Below, piece after piece: positions 33,873-43,010 of a stretch of 64,000 nucleotides of DNA. Every line of letters starts with the position of its first letter. Positions within the stretch are counted from its first letter, which is position 1. The DNA comes from Nocardia terpenica (GTDB taxonomy: Bacteria; Actinomycetota; Actinomycetes; Mycobacteriales; Mycobacteriaceae). Below the pieces are notes generated by a model. That model did not search any database, had not been told where the DNA came from, and saw only the letters and a program-made list of their open reading frames with translations. Where the stretch lies: NCBI RefSeq assembly GCF_013186535.1, contig NZ_JABMCZ010000002.1, forward strand, positions 496,001-560,000, given 5' to 3'. The position numbers and the translations under genes are program-made.

Positions 33873-35318
33873 TCAGTAGGCGAACGAAAGCTTCTCGACG
33901 GCAGCGCCTTCCGCCTCGGCGGCGGGCGCGTGTTCCTCCGGACCGGCGATCACGTAGCGCCGCATGAGGAAGAACCAGACCAGCGCCAACGCCCCGTACA
34001 GCGCCGTGAACACGATCAGCGAGAACAGCACCGTGCCCGCGGTATTGCCGGAAACCGCCTGCTGCACCGTCATTCGGATGTTCGGATCGCCGGTCGGATT
34101 GGGCGCGACCACCCACGGCTGGCGGCCCATCTCGGTGAACACCCACCCGGCGCTGTTGCCCAGGAACGGGGTCGGGATCACCAGCAGGCTCAGCCACGAG
34201 AACCAGCGCTTGTCGGGCACCCGCCCGCGCCGCGTCACCCAGAAGCCGACCAGCGCGATCAGCGCGGACCCGATCGCCCAGCCGATCATCGCGCGGAAGG
34301 TCCAGTAGGTGACGAACAGGTTGGGCCGGTAGTCGCCGACGCCGTACTTGTGGTTGTAGGCGACCTGCAGATCCTTCACGCCGTCGAGCTTCACGTCGCT
34401 GAACTTGCCGTCGGCCAGGAACGACAGCACGCCCGGCACCTCGATGAGGTGGGTGACGCTGTCGCAGTTGTTGTGGGTGCCGACGGTGAGCACCGAGAAG
34501 TCCGGATCGACCTGGGTGTTGCACAGCGATTCCGCCGAGGCCATCTTCATCGGCTGCTGCTTGAACATCAGCTTGCCCTGGACGTCGCCGGTCAGCACCA
34601 GCGCCACGCCCGACAGCACGATGACCCACATGCCCATCCGCCCGGCCGGGCGCCACACCGAGCGCGCCTCCTCGAGCCGGTCCCGGCGCGCGTTGCGCAC
34701 CATCCACCAGCCCGCGATGCCCGCCACGAAAGTGCCTGCGGTGAGGAAGGATCCGGCCACCACGTGCGGGAAGGCCGCCAGCGCCGTGTTGTTGCCGAGC
34801 AGGTCGCCGATGCTGTGCAGCTCGGCGCGCCGGGTCGCCGGGTTGTAGGTGGCGCCCACCGGATGCTGCATGAACGAATTGGCCGCGATGATGAAGTACG
34901 CGGAGGCGTTCACGCCGATGGCGACCATCCAGATCGTGGCCAGATGCACCAGCTTCGGCAGCCGGGTCCAGCCGAAGATCCACAGCCCCAGGAACGTCGA
35001 CTCCATGAAGAAGGCGACCAGACCCTCCATGGCCAGCGGCGCGCCGAAGACGTCGCCGATGAACCGGGAGTATTCGCTCCAGTTCATGCCGAACTGGAAT
35101 TCCTGCACGATGCCGGTGGCGACGCCGAGCGCGAAATTGATCATGAACAGCTTGCCGAAGAACTTCGTCAGCCGGTACCAGACCTCCTTCCCGGTGATGA
35201 CCCAGGCGGTCTGCATGCCGGCGACCAGCGGCGCGAGGCCGATGGTGAGCGGCACGAAGAGGAAGTGGTAGACGGTGGTGATACCGAACTGCCATCGGGA
35301 TACGTCGACGACGTTCAT
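33873..35318 (-). CDS. cydA: Cytochrome bd oxidase subunit I
   Basis: A 481-residue haem-carrying subunit. His18 in YHFLFVPLTIG is the haem ligand near the N-terminus; GMNWSEYSRFIGD and GLVAFFMESTFLGLW follow, and the periplasmic Q-loop is of the short type with no long insert, as is usual outside enterobacteria. ATG 35318 gives the conserved start ahead of WQFGITT; a further upstream in-frame codon is not supported. First gene of cydABDC, behind a 16-bp palindrome. Confidence 0.95.
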   Translation of the reverse strand: MNVVDVSRWQFGITTVYHFLFVPLTIGLAPLVAGMQTAWVITGKEVWYRLTKFFGKLFMINFALGVATGIVQEFQFGMNWSEYSRFIGDVFGAPLAMEGLVAFFMESTFLGLWIFGWTRLPKLVHLATIWMVAIGVNASAYFIIAANSFMQHPVGATYNPATRRAELHSIGDLLGNNTALAAFPHVVAGSFLTAGTFVAGIAGWWMVRNARRDRLEEARSVWRPAGRMGMWVIVLSGVALVLTGDVQGKLMFKQQPMKMASAESLCNTQVDPDFSVLTVGTHNNCDSVTHLIEVPGVLSFLADGKFSDVKLDGVKDLQVAYNHKYGVGDYRPNLFVTYWTFRAMIGWAIGSALIALVGFWVTRRGRVPDKRWFSWLSLLVIPTPFLGNSAGWVFTEMGRQPWVVAPNPTGDPNIRMTVQQAVSGNTAGTVLFSLIVFTALYGALALVWFFLMRRYVIAGPEEHAPAAEAEGAAVEKLSFAY

Positions 35319-35361
35319 GCCCGTGCCTCGCTGCACTTGCCCATTACGGCCTCCCGCCGAT

Positions 35362-35377
35362 CTACGACATGTCGTAG
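35362..35377. promoter_or_regulatory. 16-bp perfect palindrome upstream of cydA
   Basis: CTACGACATGTCGTAG lies 44 bp upstream of the cydA start. The TACGAC/GTCGTA arms recall BlaI/MecI/CopY-type operators; which protein binds is not known from the sequence. Confidence 0.55.
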
Positions 35378-35503
35378 TACACGTTACGCCGGAGGTTCGC
35401 TCGATCAATGAGTCCTAGGCCACGACACTCCGGGACTTTTGCTGTCGGATAGTGGTTTTCCTGTGCCCTTTCGACATATTGCGGTCGACGAACGTGTTTG
35501 CCG

Positions 35504-36415
35504 TCACCAATCGCCGAGGCTCCACGCCCGCGCGATGCCGCGATCCACGAGTTCGACGATCTCCGGCGCGCAGTCCGGCGCCGACATGCGCAGCCCGTCC
35601 AGCGACGCCACCCGGGCGGCCAGCGTGACGCTCGAGACCAGCCAGACACTGTCCGCCGTAATGAGATCCGCGGTGAACAGCGACTCGTAGCGACAGTCCC
35701 AGCCGGCCTTCTCCGCCTCCGCGAACAGCGCGCGCTGGGTGATGCCCGGCAGCACACCGTTGCGCGCGGGCGGGGTGATCAGCTGCCTGTCCCGCTGCAC
35801 CACCACCGACGAGCGCGGCCCCTCCAGCACCCGATGCTCGGTGCTGGTGAAGATCACGTCGTCGGCGTTCATCCGGGCCGCGAACCGCAGCGCGGCCATA
35901 TTGGTGGCATAGGACAGGGTCTTGGCGCCCAGCAGCAGCCAGGGCGCGCTCTGCGCCAGGTCGACCGAGATGCCGCGGGTCAGGGTGATCACCGAGACGC
36001 CCTCGGCGCGCGCCCGGGCCACCCGCTCGGCCACCGGCATCACCAGCACGTATCCGGTGACATCCGATGCCGGACCGGATAATTCGCCGCCGCCGGCGCG
36101 CACGGCGGCGTGCCCGTCGCGGCCGCGGGTGAGGATGAGCCGCAGCATGCCCTCGCGCTCGGCGCCCCACTCCTTGACCGCGGTCTCCACCGCGGAGCGC
36201 CACTGCCCCGTATCGGGTTCCGGCAGATCGAGCGCCTCGGCCGAGCGACGCAGCCGAGCCAGATGCAGTTCGAGCGCGCACGCCTTGCCGTCGCGCACCA
36301 GCGCCGTTTCGAAGATGCCGTCGCCGCGCAGCGCGCCGATGTCGTCCGCATAGAGCAACGGCGCGTCGGGGTCCTGAACTGCGCCGTCGAGTGTCACCAG
36401 AACACGATCCACCAT
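35504..36415 (-). CDS. pabC: Aminodeoxychorismate lyase / branched-chain aminotransferase-like protein
   Basis: A 303-residue fold-type IV PLP enzyme like Rv0812. It starts with GDGIFETALV near residue 30; the catalytic lysine is in GAKTLSYATNMAAL near 165, and NGVLPGITQRAL carries the phosphate-binding loop. The best fit is 4-amino-4-deoxychorismate lyase for folate synthesis; D-amino-acid or branched-chain aminotransferase activity cannot be excluded. ATG 36415 starts the conserved VDRVLVTLDG; upstream in-frame codons are Arg/Pro-rich and unsupported. Confidence 0.82.
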   Translation of the reverse strand: MVDRVLVTLDGAVQDPDAPLLYADDIGALRGDGIFETALVRDGKACALELHLARLRRSAEALDLPEPDTGQWRSAVETAVKEWGAEREGMLRLILTRGRDGHAAVRAGGGELSGPASDVTGYVLVMPVAERVARARAEGVSVITLTRGISVDLAQSAPWLLLGAKTLSYATNMAALRFAARMNADDVIFTSTEHRVLEGPRSSVVVQRDRQLITPPARNGVLPGITQRALFAEAEKAGWDCRYESLFTADLITADSVWLVSSVTLAARVASLDGLRMSAPDCAPEIVELVDRGIARAWSLGDW

Positions 36416-36563
36416 GCGTGGAAGCCTAGGCGAGTCGGCCGTTCTTGGCGGGGGTACCGGACTCGAGGTACATAACCCCCGGTTGGGACCGACACTCCGG
36501 TATGTATCGACCCCGGCGGGGCCCGCCGACGGCGACGGGAAGCTGCCCGAGAAGCGCGGCCTA

Positions 36564-36569
36564 TACAGT
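36564..36569 (+). promoter_or_regulatory. -10 element for a leaderless transcript
   Basis: TACAGT ends six bases before the GTG start of the YgfZ-like gene; no Shine-Dalgarno site is present. Confidence 0.5.
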
Positions 36570-36575
36570 GGAGAC

Positions 36576-37688
36576 GTGTCCGTGGTTTCAACGCCCAGCC
36601 CGTTGCTCACCGCTCCGGGGGCCGTCCCGGGCCTGCCGGAGGGTCCCGATGCCGCGGTGGCGTGGCACTACGGAGATCCGTTCGGGGAACAGCGGGCCGC
36701 GGCGCAGCGCGTCGCCGTGGTGGATCGCTCGCATCGTTTCGTCTTCACCATCACCGGCGCCGAGCGCCTGACCTGGCTGCACACCGTGTCCAGCCAGCAC
36801 ATCGCGGCGCTGGGCGACCGGCGGTCCGCGGAGAACCTGGACCTGGATCTCAACGGTCGGGTGCTGCACCACTTCGTGCTCAGCGATCTGGACGGCACGC
36901 TGTGGGTCGACACCGAGGGCGAGCGCGGCCCCGACCTGCTGGGCTTCCTGCAGAAGATGGTCTTCTGGGCCGACGCCAAGCCCGAGCCCGCCGATTACGC
37001 GGTGCTGAGCCTGCTCGGCCCGCGGGTGCGCGAGCTGACCGGGGCGCTGGGCGTCGAGCAACTGCCCGGGGTGTACGAGGTCGCGCCGCTGTCCGGCGGC
37101 GGCTTCCTGCGCCGAATGCCCTGGCCCACCGAGGATTCCTACGATCTGCTGGTTCCGCGCGCCGAGCTGTCGCGGTGGTGGTCGCGGCTCACCGAGGCAG
37201 GGGCCGAACCGGCGGGGCTGTGGGCGTTCGAGGCGCTGCGGGTGGCCGCGCTGCGCCCGCGCCTGGGCGTCGACACCGACGACCGGACCATCCCGCACGA
37301 GGCGCGCTGGATCGGCGGCATCGCCGAACACGGTGCGGTGCACCTGGACAAGGGCTGCTACCGCGGCCAGGAGACCGTGGCCCGGGTGCACAATCTCGGC
37401 AAGCCGCCCCGCCACCTGGTGCTGCTGCACCTGGACGGATCGGCCGACAGCCGCCCGGTCACCGGCGACCCGGTCACCGCCGGGGGGCGCGCGGTGGGTC
37501 GACTCGGCACCATCGTCGACCACTACGAATTGGGCCCCATCGCACTGGCTTTGATCAAACGCACGATCCCGGCGGACACCGCGCTGGCGGCCGGGTCGAT
37601 GGCCGCGGCCATCGACCCGGAATCGATGCCCGCCGACGACGAGCCCCAGGCGGGCCGGGTCGCGGTCGATCGATTGCGCGGGCGATGA
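36576..37688 (+). CDS. ygfZ: Folate-binding YgfZ/GcvT-like protein
   Basis: A 370-residue member of the tetrahydrofolate-dependent YgfZ family that helps assemble or repair Fe-S clusters. The signature KGCYRGQET is present near residue 263, preceded by IPHEARWIGG. The GTG at 36576 follows a -10 element, so the mRNA is probably leaderless. Divergent from pabC and co-translated with the MOSC gene (ATGA overlap); corresponds to Rv0811c. Confidence 0.88.
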   Translation: MSVVSTPSPLLTAPGAVPGLPEGPDAAVAWHYGDPFGEQRAAAQRVAVVDRSHRFVFTITGAERLTWLHTVSSQHIAALGDRRSAENLDLDLNGRVLHHFVLSDLDGTLWVDTEGERGPDLLGFLQKMVFWADAKPEPADYAVLSLLGPRVRELTGALGVEQLPGVYEVAPLSGGGFLRRMPWPTEDSYDLLVPRAELSRWWSRLTEAGAEPAGLWAFEALRVAALRPRLGVDTDDRTIPHEARWIGGIAEHGAVHLDKGCYRGQETVARVHNLGKPPRHLVLLHLDGSADSRPVTGDPVTAGGRAVGRLGTIVDHYELGPIALALIKRTIPADTALAAGSMAAAIDPESMPADDEPQAGRVAVDRLRGR

Positions 37689-38416
37689 TCCCGGCCGCAC
37701 CGGCGGGCGCGGTCGGCCGCGTGCTCGCGGTGTGCGTCGTCCACGCCGAGCTCGAGATGCCGCCCAGGGTGAGCCGGGTCGGCCGCACCGCGATCGACAA
37801 ACGCCCGGTGCCGCACCGGGTTCCGGTGCGCGGCCTCGGACTCGACGGCGACCACGTCTGCGACACCGTCAATCACGGCGGTGTGCACCAGGCCGTCTAC
37901 GCCTACGCCGAGGAGGACGCGCGGCGCTGGGGCGACGAGTTGCGCCGCGACCTGCCCGCGGGCTGGTTCGGCGAGAACCTGCGCATCGCCGGGCTTGCGG
38001 TGAGTGATGCGGTGCTCGGCGAGCGCTGGTCGGTCGGCGACACCGTGCTGGAGGTGAGCGCGCCGCGGGTGCCGTGCTCCACCTTCCAGCACTGGAGCGG
38101 AGAGCGGCAGTGGGTCAAGCGTTTCACGCTGCGCTCCGACACCGGCGCCTACCTGCGCGTGCTGACCGAGGGCACGATCGGCGCGGGCGACGAGGTGCGG
38201 GTGACCTACGTCCCCGAGCACGGGGTGACCGTGCGCGAGCTGTTCGCCGGGACGGATCCCGAACGGCTGCAACTGCTGCTGGCGAGCGAACCCACCGTCT
38301 CCGACGACGTCCGCATGCAGGTGGCCCGGCACGCGCGCCGGGCACGTACGCTCACGCCTGATACGGTCGCGATTCCCGCGGACGGGGAATCAACGGTAGG
38401 GAAGGGTCGAAGGTGA
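37685..38416 (+). CDS. MOSC domain protein (YiiM-like)
   Basis: A 243-residue protein with a MOSC domain (about 30-165): conserved DGDHVCDTVNHGGVHQAVYAY, GENLRIAG, and the catalytic-type cysteine in PRVPCSTFQ. MOSC proteins handle molybdenum cofactor sulfur or reduce N-hydroxylated compounds; YiiM acts on the latter. A helical C-terminus (185-230) follows. Overlaps both neighbours by four bases, so three genes form a tight unit. Confidence 0.82.
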   Translation: MIPAAPAGAVGRVLAVCVVHAELEMPPRVSRVGRTAIDKRPVPHRVPVRGLGLDGDHVCDTVNHGGVHQAVYAYAEEDARRWGDELRRDLPAGWFGENLRIAGLAVSDAVLGERWSVGDTVLEVSAPRVPCSTFQHWSGERQWVKRFTLRSDTGAYLRVLTEGTIGAGDEVRVTYVPEHGVTVRELFAGTDPERLQLLLASEPTVSDDVRMQVARHARRARTLTPDTVAIPADGESTVGKGRR

Positions 38417-39375
38417 GTGTCGAACTGGTCGAGGTGGTCCGATCGGGGTTCCGCGAGTGCGTGCACCGCGGCTCGGTGGTGATCCTGGACCCCGACGGCG
38501 AGCCGACCGTGCAGCTCGGCGAGGTCCACCTGCCCATCTTCCCGCGCTCGACCAACAAGCCGATGCAGGCGATCACGCTGCTGCGCAACGGCTTCGACCC
38601 CGTCGACGACGCCGAGCTGGCCATCGCCACCGCCTCGCACTTCGGCGAGCCCGAGCACGTGGCGCTGGTGCAGCGCCTGCTGGACCGCTTCGGATTCACC
38701 GAGGACCAGCTGGCCTGCCCGCCGGACCTGCCGTCGTCGGAGGCCGCCCGCGCCGAGGCGCTGGCCGGGCGCGACCGGGACAAGGCCGTGCGTCGCATCT
38801 ATATGAACTGCTCCGGCAAGCACGCCGCGATGCTCGCCACCTGCGCGATCAACGACTGGCCGACCACCGGATACCTCGACGCCGCGCATCCGCTGCAGCG
38901 CGCGGTGGCCGCGACCATCGCCGACATCACCGGCGAGCCGGAGACCGACCTCGGCATCGACGGCTGCGGCCTGCCGATCGTGCCGGTGTCGCTGGTGAAT
39001 CTCGCTCGCGCGTATGCGATATTCGCCACGTCGGCGCCCGGCACACCCGAGCGGCGAGTCGCCGACGCCATGCGCAGCCACCCGCGAGTGATTTCCGGCA
39101 CGGACGGCTCGGACCTGCTCACCATGCAGGCAACTCCCGGCCTGGTGTGCAAGATCGGCGCCGACGGCGTGCACGCGGGCGCCCTCCCGGACGGCCGCGC
39201 GTTCGCCTACAAGATCGATGACGGTCACGACCGCGCACGCATGCCGTTGACGCAGGCGATTCTCCAGCGCATGGGTGTCGCATGGACCGACGCGCACGCC
39301 GAACTCGGCACCCCGGCGGTGCTCGGCGGCGGCGCCAGAGTGGGGATAATCCGCGCAATTCCCGGCGTGCTCTAG
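38413..39375 (+). CDS. L-asparaginase, thermolabile type II family (PF06089-like)
   Basis: A 320-residue enzyme related to the Rhizobium-type asparaginase, unrelated to the E. coli enzyme. Family blocks include RSTNKPMQA near residue 45, TASHFGEPEH, the NCSGKHAAMLA segment near 133, DGCGLP near 177, and SGTDGSD. It would deamidate asparagine in the cytoplasm; no signal peptide is seen. GTG start overlaps the MOSC gene stop (GTGA). Confidence 0.82.
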   Translation: MSVELVEVVRSGFRECVHRGSVVILDPDGEPTVQLGEVHLPIFPRSTNKPMQAITLLRNGFDPVDDAELAIATASHFGEPEHVALVQRLLDRFGFTEDQLACPPDLPSSEAARAEALAGRDRDKAVRRIYMNCSGKHAAMLATCAINDWPTTGYLDAAHPLQRAVAATIADITGEPETDLGIDGCGLPIVPVSLVNLARAYAIFATSAPGTPERRVADAMRSHPRVISGTDGSDLLTMQATPGLVCKIGADGVHAGALPDGRAFAYKIDDGHDRARMPLTQAILQRMGVAWTDAHAELGTPAVLGGGARVGIIRAIPGVL

Positions 39376-39550
39376 GTGTCTCGGCCCGGAGGCGACAACC
39401 GGGCAAACTCGACCGGTTCCGGAGTCATCCCCCACTCCTGGAAGCGCGACCGCCGGACACACGCTAAAGTGTCTGTCAGGAAGAGTATTAATTCGAACGG
39501 GGCCGCCAAACCACCCCAGGCCGCCCCGCAGTGACGCGAGGGGGTCAGCC

Positions 39551-39763
39551 ATGGGCCGTGGCCGGGCTAAGGCAAAGCAGACCAAGGTCGCACGGGAGCT
39601 CAAGTACAGCTCGCCATCGACCGACTTCGCGAGCCTTCAGCGCGAGCTGTCGGGGAGCTCCCACAACTCGCAGCGGAGTGGTGTGCTTTCCGACGAGCAC
39701 GACGCGAACGACTCGCGGTCGCGCTGGGAGGAAGACGAAGACCACGACGACTGGCGCCGCTGA
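39551..39763 (+). CDS. DUF3073 protein (Rv0810c-like)
   Basis: A 70-residue highly charged protein starting MGRGRAKAKQTKVARELKYS, the invariant opening of DUF3073, and ending in an acidic, Trp-containing tail. No membrane segment. GAGGGGG precedes the ATG by seven bases. Found beside purM in mycobacteria as here; function unknown, though the basic N-terminus suggests nucleic acid contact. Confidence 0.85.
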   Translation: MGRGRAKAKQTKVARELKYSSPSTDFASLQRELSGSSHNSQRSGVLSDEHDANDSRSRWEEDEDHDDWRR

Positions 39764-39770
39764 CTCGGAT

Positions 39771-39817
39771 CGACGTGCGAAGGGGGAGGCCTGACGGGCC
39801 TCCCCCTTCGCACGTCG
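39771..39817. terminator. Long terminator hairpin after the DUF3073 gene
   Basis: A perfect 21-bp stem (39771-39791 with 39797-39817, starting CGACGTGCGAAGGGGGAGG) around a five-base loop, eight bases past the stop. Confidence 0.85.
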
Positions 39818-39894
39818 ACGCGGTTACGGATGTCATTCGCCGGACGTCTGCACACCACCGGCTGAGAGCTTGCCGCACCGGTTCCCGACGCCCT

Positions 39895-39918
39895 TCGTCA
39901 TCTCGACCGAGATGACGA
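39895..39918. repeat. 24-bp near-perfect palindrome
   Basis: TCGTCATCTC and GAGATGACGA pair around GACC. It lies between two strong terminator-like structures and close to the 111-nt inverted repeat. Confidence 0.55.
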
Positions 39919-39965
39919 GCGGTCGGGACACCGGTGCTTTTGCTGTCCGCGAACGGGTTTCGCCC

Positions 39966-40076
39966 CGCCCCTTCGGGTTGCGGCCGCCCCGTCGTTCGGC
40001 GCCCGAGGCGAAGCGACGAAGGAGCCAGCATCGGGCGCCGAACGACGGGGTCACGAGGCCGCAACCCGAAGGGGCG
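39966..40076. repeat. 111-nt nested inverted repeat downstream of purM
   Basis: Outer arms 39966-39985 and 40057-40076 (CGCCCCTTCGGGTTGCGGCC and complement) and inner arms 39988-40006 and 40031-40049 (CCCGTCGTTCGGCGCCCGA and complement) are both perfect, with a 24-base centre. Total paired length is 39 bp. It ends seven bases from the purM stop and could terminate purM, but it is far longer than needed. Confidence 0.8.
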
Positions 40077-40083
40077 CAAAGAC

Positions 40084-41208
<1,125 letters not shown>

Positions 41209-41302
41209 TTTCGGGGAAAGCTCCAAACCGAATCGGCGGATAGATGCCTGATCACGCTACCGGAGTCCGGTAACGACGGTGCACCCGTATGGGATCGAAG
41301 TA

Positions 41303-41331
41303 TTGACGTACATACCGTATGTATGTAAATC
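41303..41331 (+). promoter_or_regulatory. Promoter overlapping a 15-bp palindrome
   Basis: TTGACG (41303-41308) and TAAATC (41326-41331) are 17 bp apart. Between them TACATACCGTATGTA (41309-41323) is a perfect odd palindrome, placed exactly where a repressor would block RNA polymerase; the TetR protein encoded downstream is the natural candidate. Confidence 0.65.
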
Positions 41332-41367
41332 TGTGCCCCACATCGACCTCGTCTCCCGGAGGCAGTT

Positions 41368-42234
41368 ATGGGAATCAGCAGCGCACTCGGTCCCGTCTCG
41401 CAGGTGGACCTGCCCGGCGGACGCATCCGCTACCACGACACCGGATCCGGTGCGCCCGTGGTGTTCGTGCACGGACTGCTCGTCAATGCCGATCTGTGGC
41501 GCAAGGTGGTGCCGGGCGTGGCCGCCGCCGGGCATCGCTGCCTCGCCCCCGACTGGCCCCTCGGCGCTCATTCGCTTCCCGTGCCGGACGCGGACCTGTC
41601 GCCGACCGGGGCGGCGGATCTGATCGCGGCCTTCCTGGAGCGGCTCGAGCTGCGCGACGTCACGCTGGTGGCCAACGACACCGGCGGGGCCCTCACGCAG
41701 ATCCTGTTGACCCGCAACCGGTCCCGCGTCGGCCGGGTGGTGCTCACCGACTGCGACGCCTACGACGAGTTCTTTCCCCAGCCGTTCACCCCGCTCCCCC
41801 GGCTGGCGGCGATCCCCGGACTGATTCGGGTCATGCTGGCGCTCATGCGGTTCCGGCCCGCCCAGCGGCTGCCGCTCGCCTTCGGCCTGGTGACCAAGCG
41901 CCCGGTGCCGCCGGAGATCGCCGACTCCTATCTGCTGCCCGCGCACACCTCCGCGGCCGTGCGCGCCGACCTGACACGGTTCCTGCGCGGGGTGCACAAG
42001 CGCTACACCCTCGCCGCGGCCGAGCATTTCGCCGACCTCGAGCTGCCGGTGCTGCTGGCCTGGGCGCGCGAGGACAAGGCGTTCCGGGTCTCCTTCGCCG
42101 AGCGGCTGGCCCGCGACCTGCCCAACGCCACCCTGCGGCTGATCGACGACTCCTACACCTTCGTGTCCGAGGACCAGCCGGAGTTGCTCACCGAGTTGAT
42201 CGTGGAGTTCACTCGGCTGCATGCCACGCCGTAG
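41368..42234 (+). CDS. Alpha/beta hydrolase, haloalkane-dehalogenase-like, lacking the usual His
   Basis: A 288-residue alpha/beta fold protein with the oxyanion segment VFVHGLLVN near 32-40. The nucleophile elbow reads VANDTGG, with Asp104 as in dehalogenases rather than Ser. The C-terminal motif that normally holds the catalytic His (GHFxxED) reads SYTFVSED, so His is replaced. Other actinobacterial relatives appear to share this end, from memory. Activity is therefore uncertain. First gene of a two-gene unit with a TetR regulator; the genes overlap by 14 bp. Confidence 0.75.
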   Translation: MGISSALGPVSQVDLPGGRIRYHDTGSGAPVVFVHGLLVNADLWRKVVPGVAAAGHRCLAPDWPLGAHSLPVPDADLSPTGAADLIAAFLERLELRDVTLVANDTGGALTQILLTRNRSRVGRVVLTDCDAYDEFFPQPFTPLPRLAAIPGLIRVMLALMRFRPAQRLPLAFGLVTKRPVPPEIADSYLLPAHTSAAVRADLTRFLRGVHKRYTLAAAEHFADLELPVLLAWAREDKAFRVSFAERLARDLPNATLRLIDDSYTFVSEDQPELLTELIVEFTRLHATP

Positions 42235-42826
42235 TCAGGAGGATCGCTCCCGCAGTACCCGGGCCGCGCTGGAGCAGGCCGGGCGGCGGCTGTTCGCCGA
42301 GCACGGTTACTCCGGGGTGTCGGCCGAGCAGATCGTGAGCGCGGCGGGCGTCACCCGCGGCGCGCTGCACCATCACTACGGCGACAAGCGCGGCCTGTTC
42401 GTCGCGGTGCTCGAGCGGCTGGAGGCCGAGAACACCGCCGAGGTCGCCGCGGCGGTCGACGCGCTGCCGGACACCACGGATCTGCTCGCGGCGATGGCCG
42501 TCGGCCTGCGCACCTTCCTGGAGATCAACCTGCGCCCCGAGACGGTGCGCATCGCCATGTCGGACGGACCGGCCGTGCTGGGCTGGCAGAGCTGGCGCGA
42601 GATGGAGGCCCGGCACGGCCTCGGCATGATCATCGATCTGGTCCAGCAGGCCGTCGACGCCGGAGTGGTGGTGCGGGCGCCGGTGCGGGTGCTGGCCCAG
42701 CTCATCCTGAGCGCCGTCACCGAGGGGGGCATGATCGTGGCGCACGCCGAGGATCCGGAACAGGCGCGCGCCGAGGTGGAACAGAGCATGCTGCTGCTGG
42801 TCGGCGGCATGCTGCACGTGCCCTGA
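42221..42826 (+). CDS. TetR family regulator
   Basis: A 201-residue regulator: helix-turn-helix at about 12-58 with FAEHGYSGVSAEQIVSAAGVT and GALHHHYGDKRGLF, then a helical ligand domain. The ATG at 42221 lies inside the end of the hydrolase gene, so they are co-expressed. It probably controls its own operon through the palindrome at 41309-41323. Confidence 0.82.
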   Translation: MPRRSQEDRSRSTRAALEQAGRRLFAEHGYSGVSAEQIVSAAGVTRGALHHHYGDKRGLFVAVLERLEAENTAEVAAAVDALPDTTDLLAAMAVGLRTFLEINLRPETVRIAMSDGPAVLGWQSWREMEARHGLGMIIDLVQQAVDAGVVVRAPVRVLAQLILSAVTEGGMIVAHAEDPEQARAEVEQSMLLLVGGMLHVP

Positions 42827-42871
42827 CGCGGCGCGGACACGGGAGCACCCGGCCGACCGCCGTTCGGGCGT

Positions 42872-42906
42872 CGACCGGGTGCCCACCTGCGGCGAACACC
42901 CGGTCG
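42872..42906. terminator. 10-bp stem hairpin between tetR and the dpp genes
   Basis: CGACCGGGTG pairs with CACCCGGTCG across 15 bases, 45 bp after the tetR stop and between convergent genes. A variant of the arm (CGACCGGATGTCCACCTG) recurs about 60 bp downstream. Confidence 0.5.
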
Positions 42907-43010
42907 TCCACCGTCCGGCACCAGCGGTCGACCGGATGTCCACCTGGGAGGGGGTTGCCCCGCGCCGCTGCCGAATTCGACGGCGGTGCGGGAGTGCGCA
43001 ACCCGCTCGG

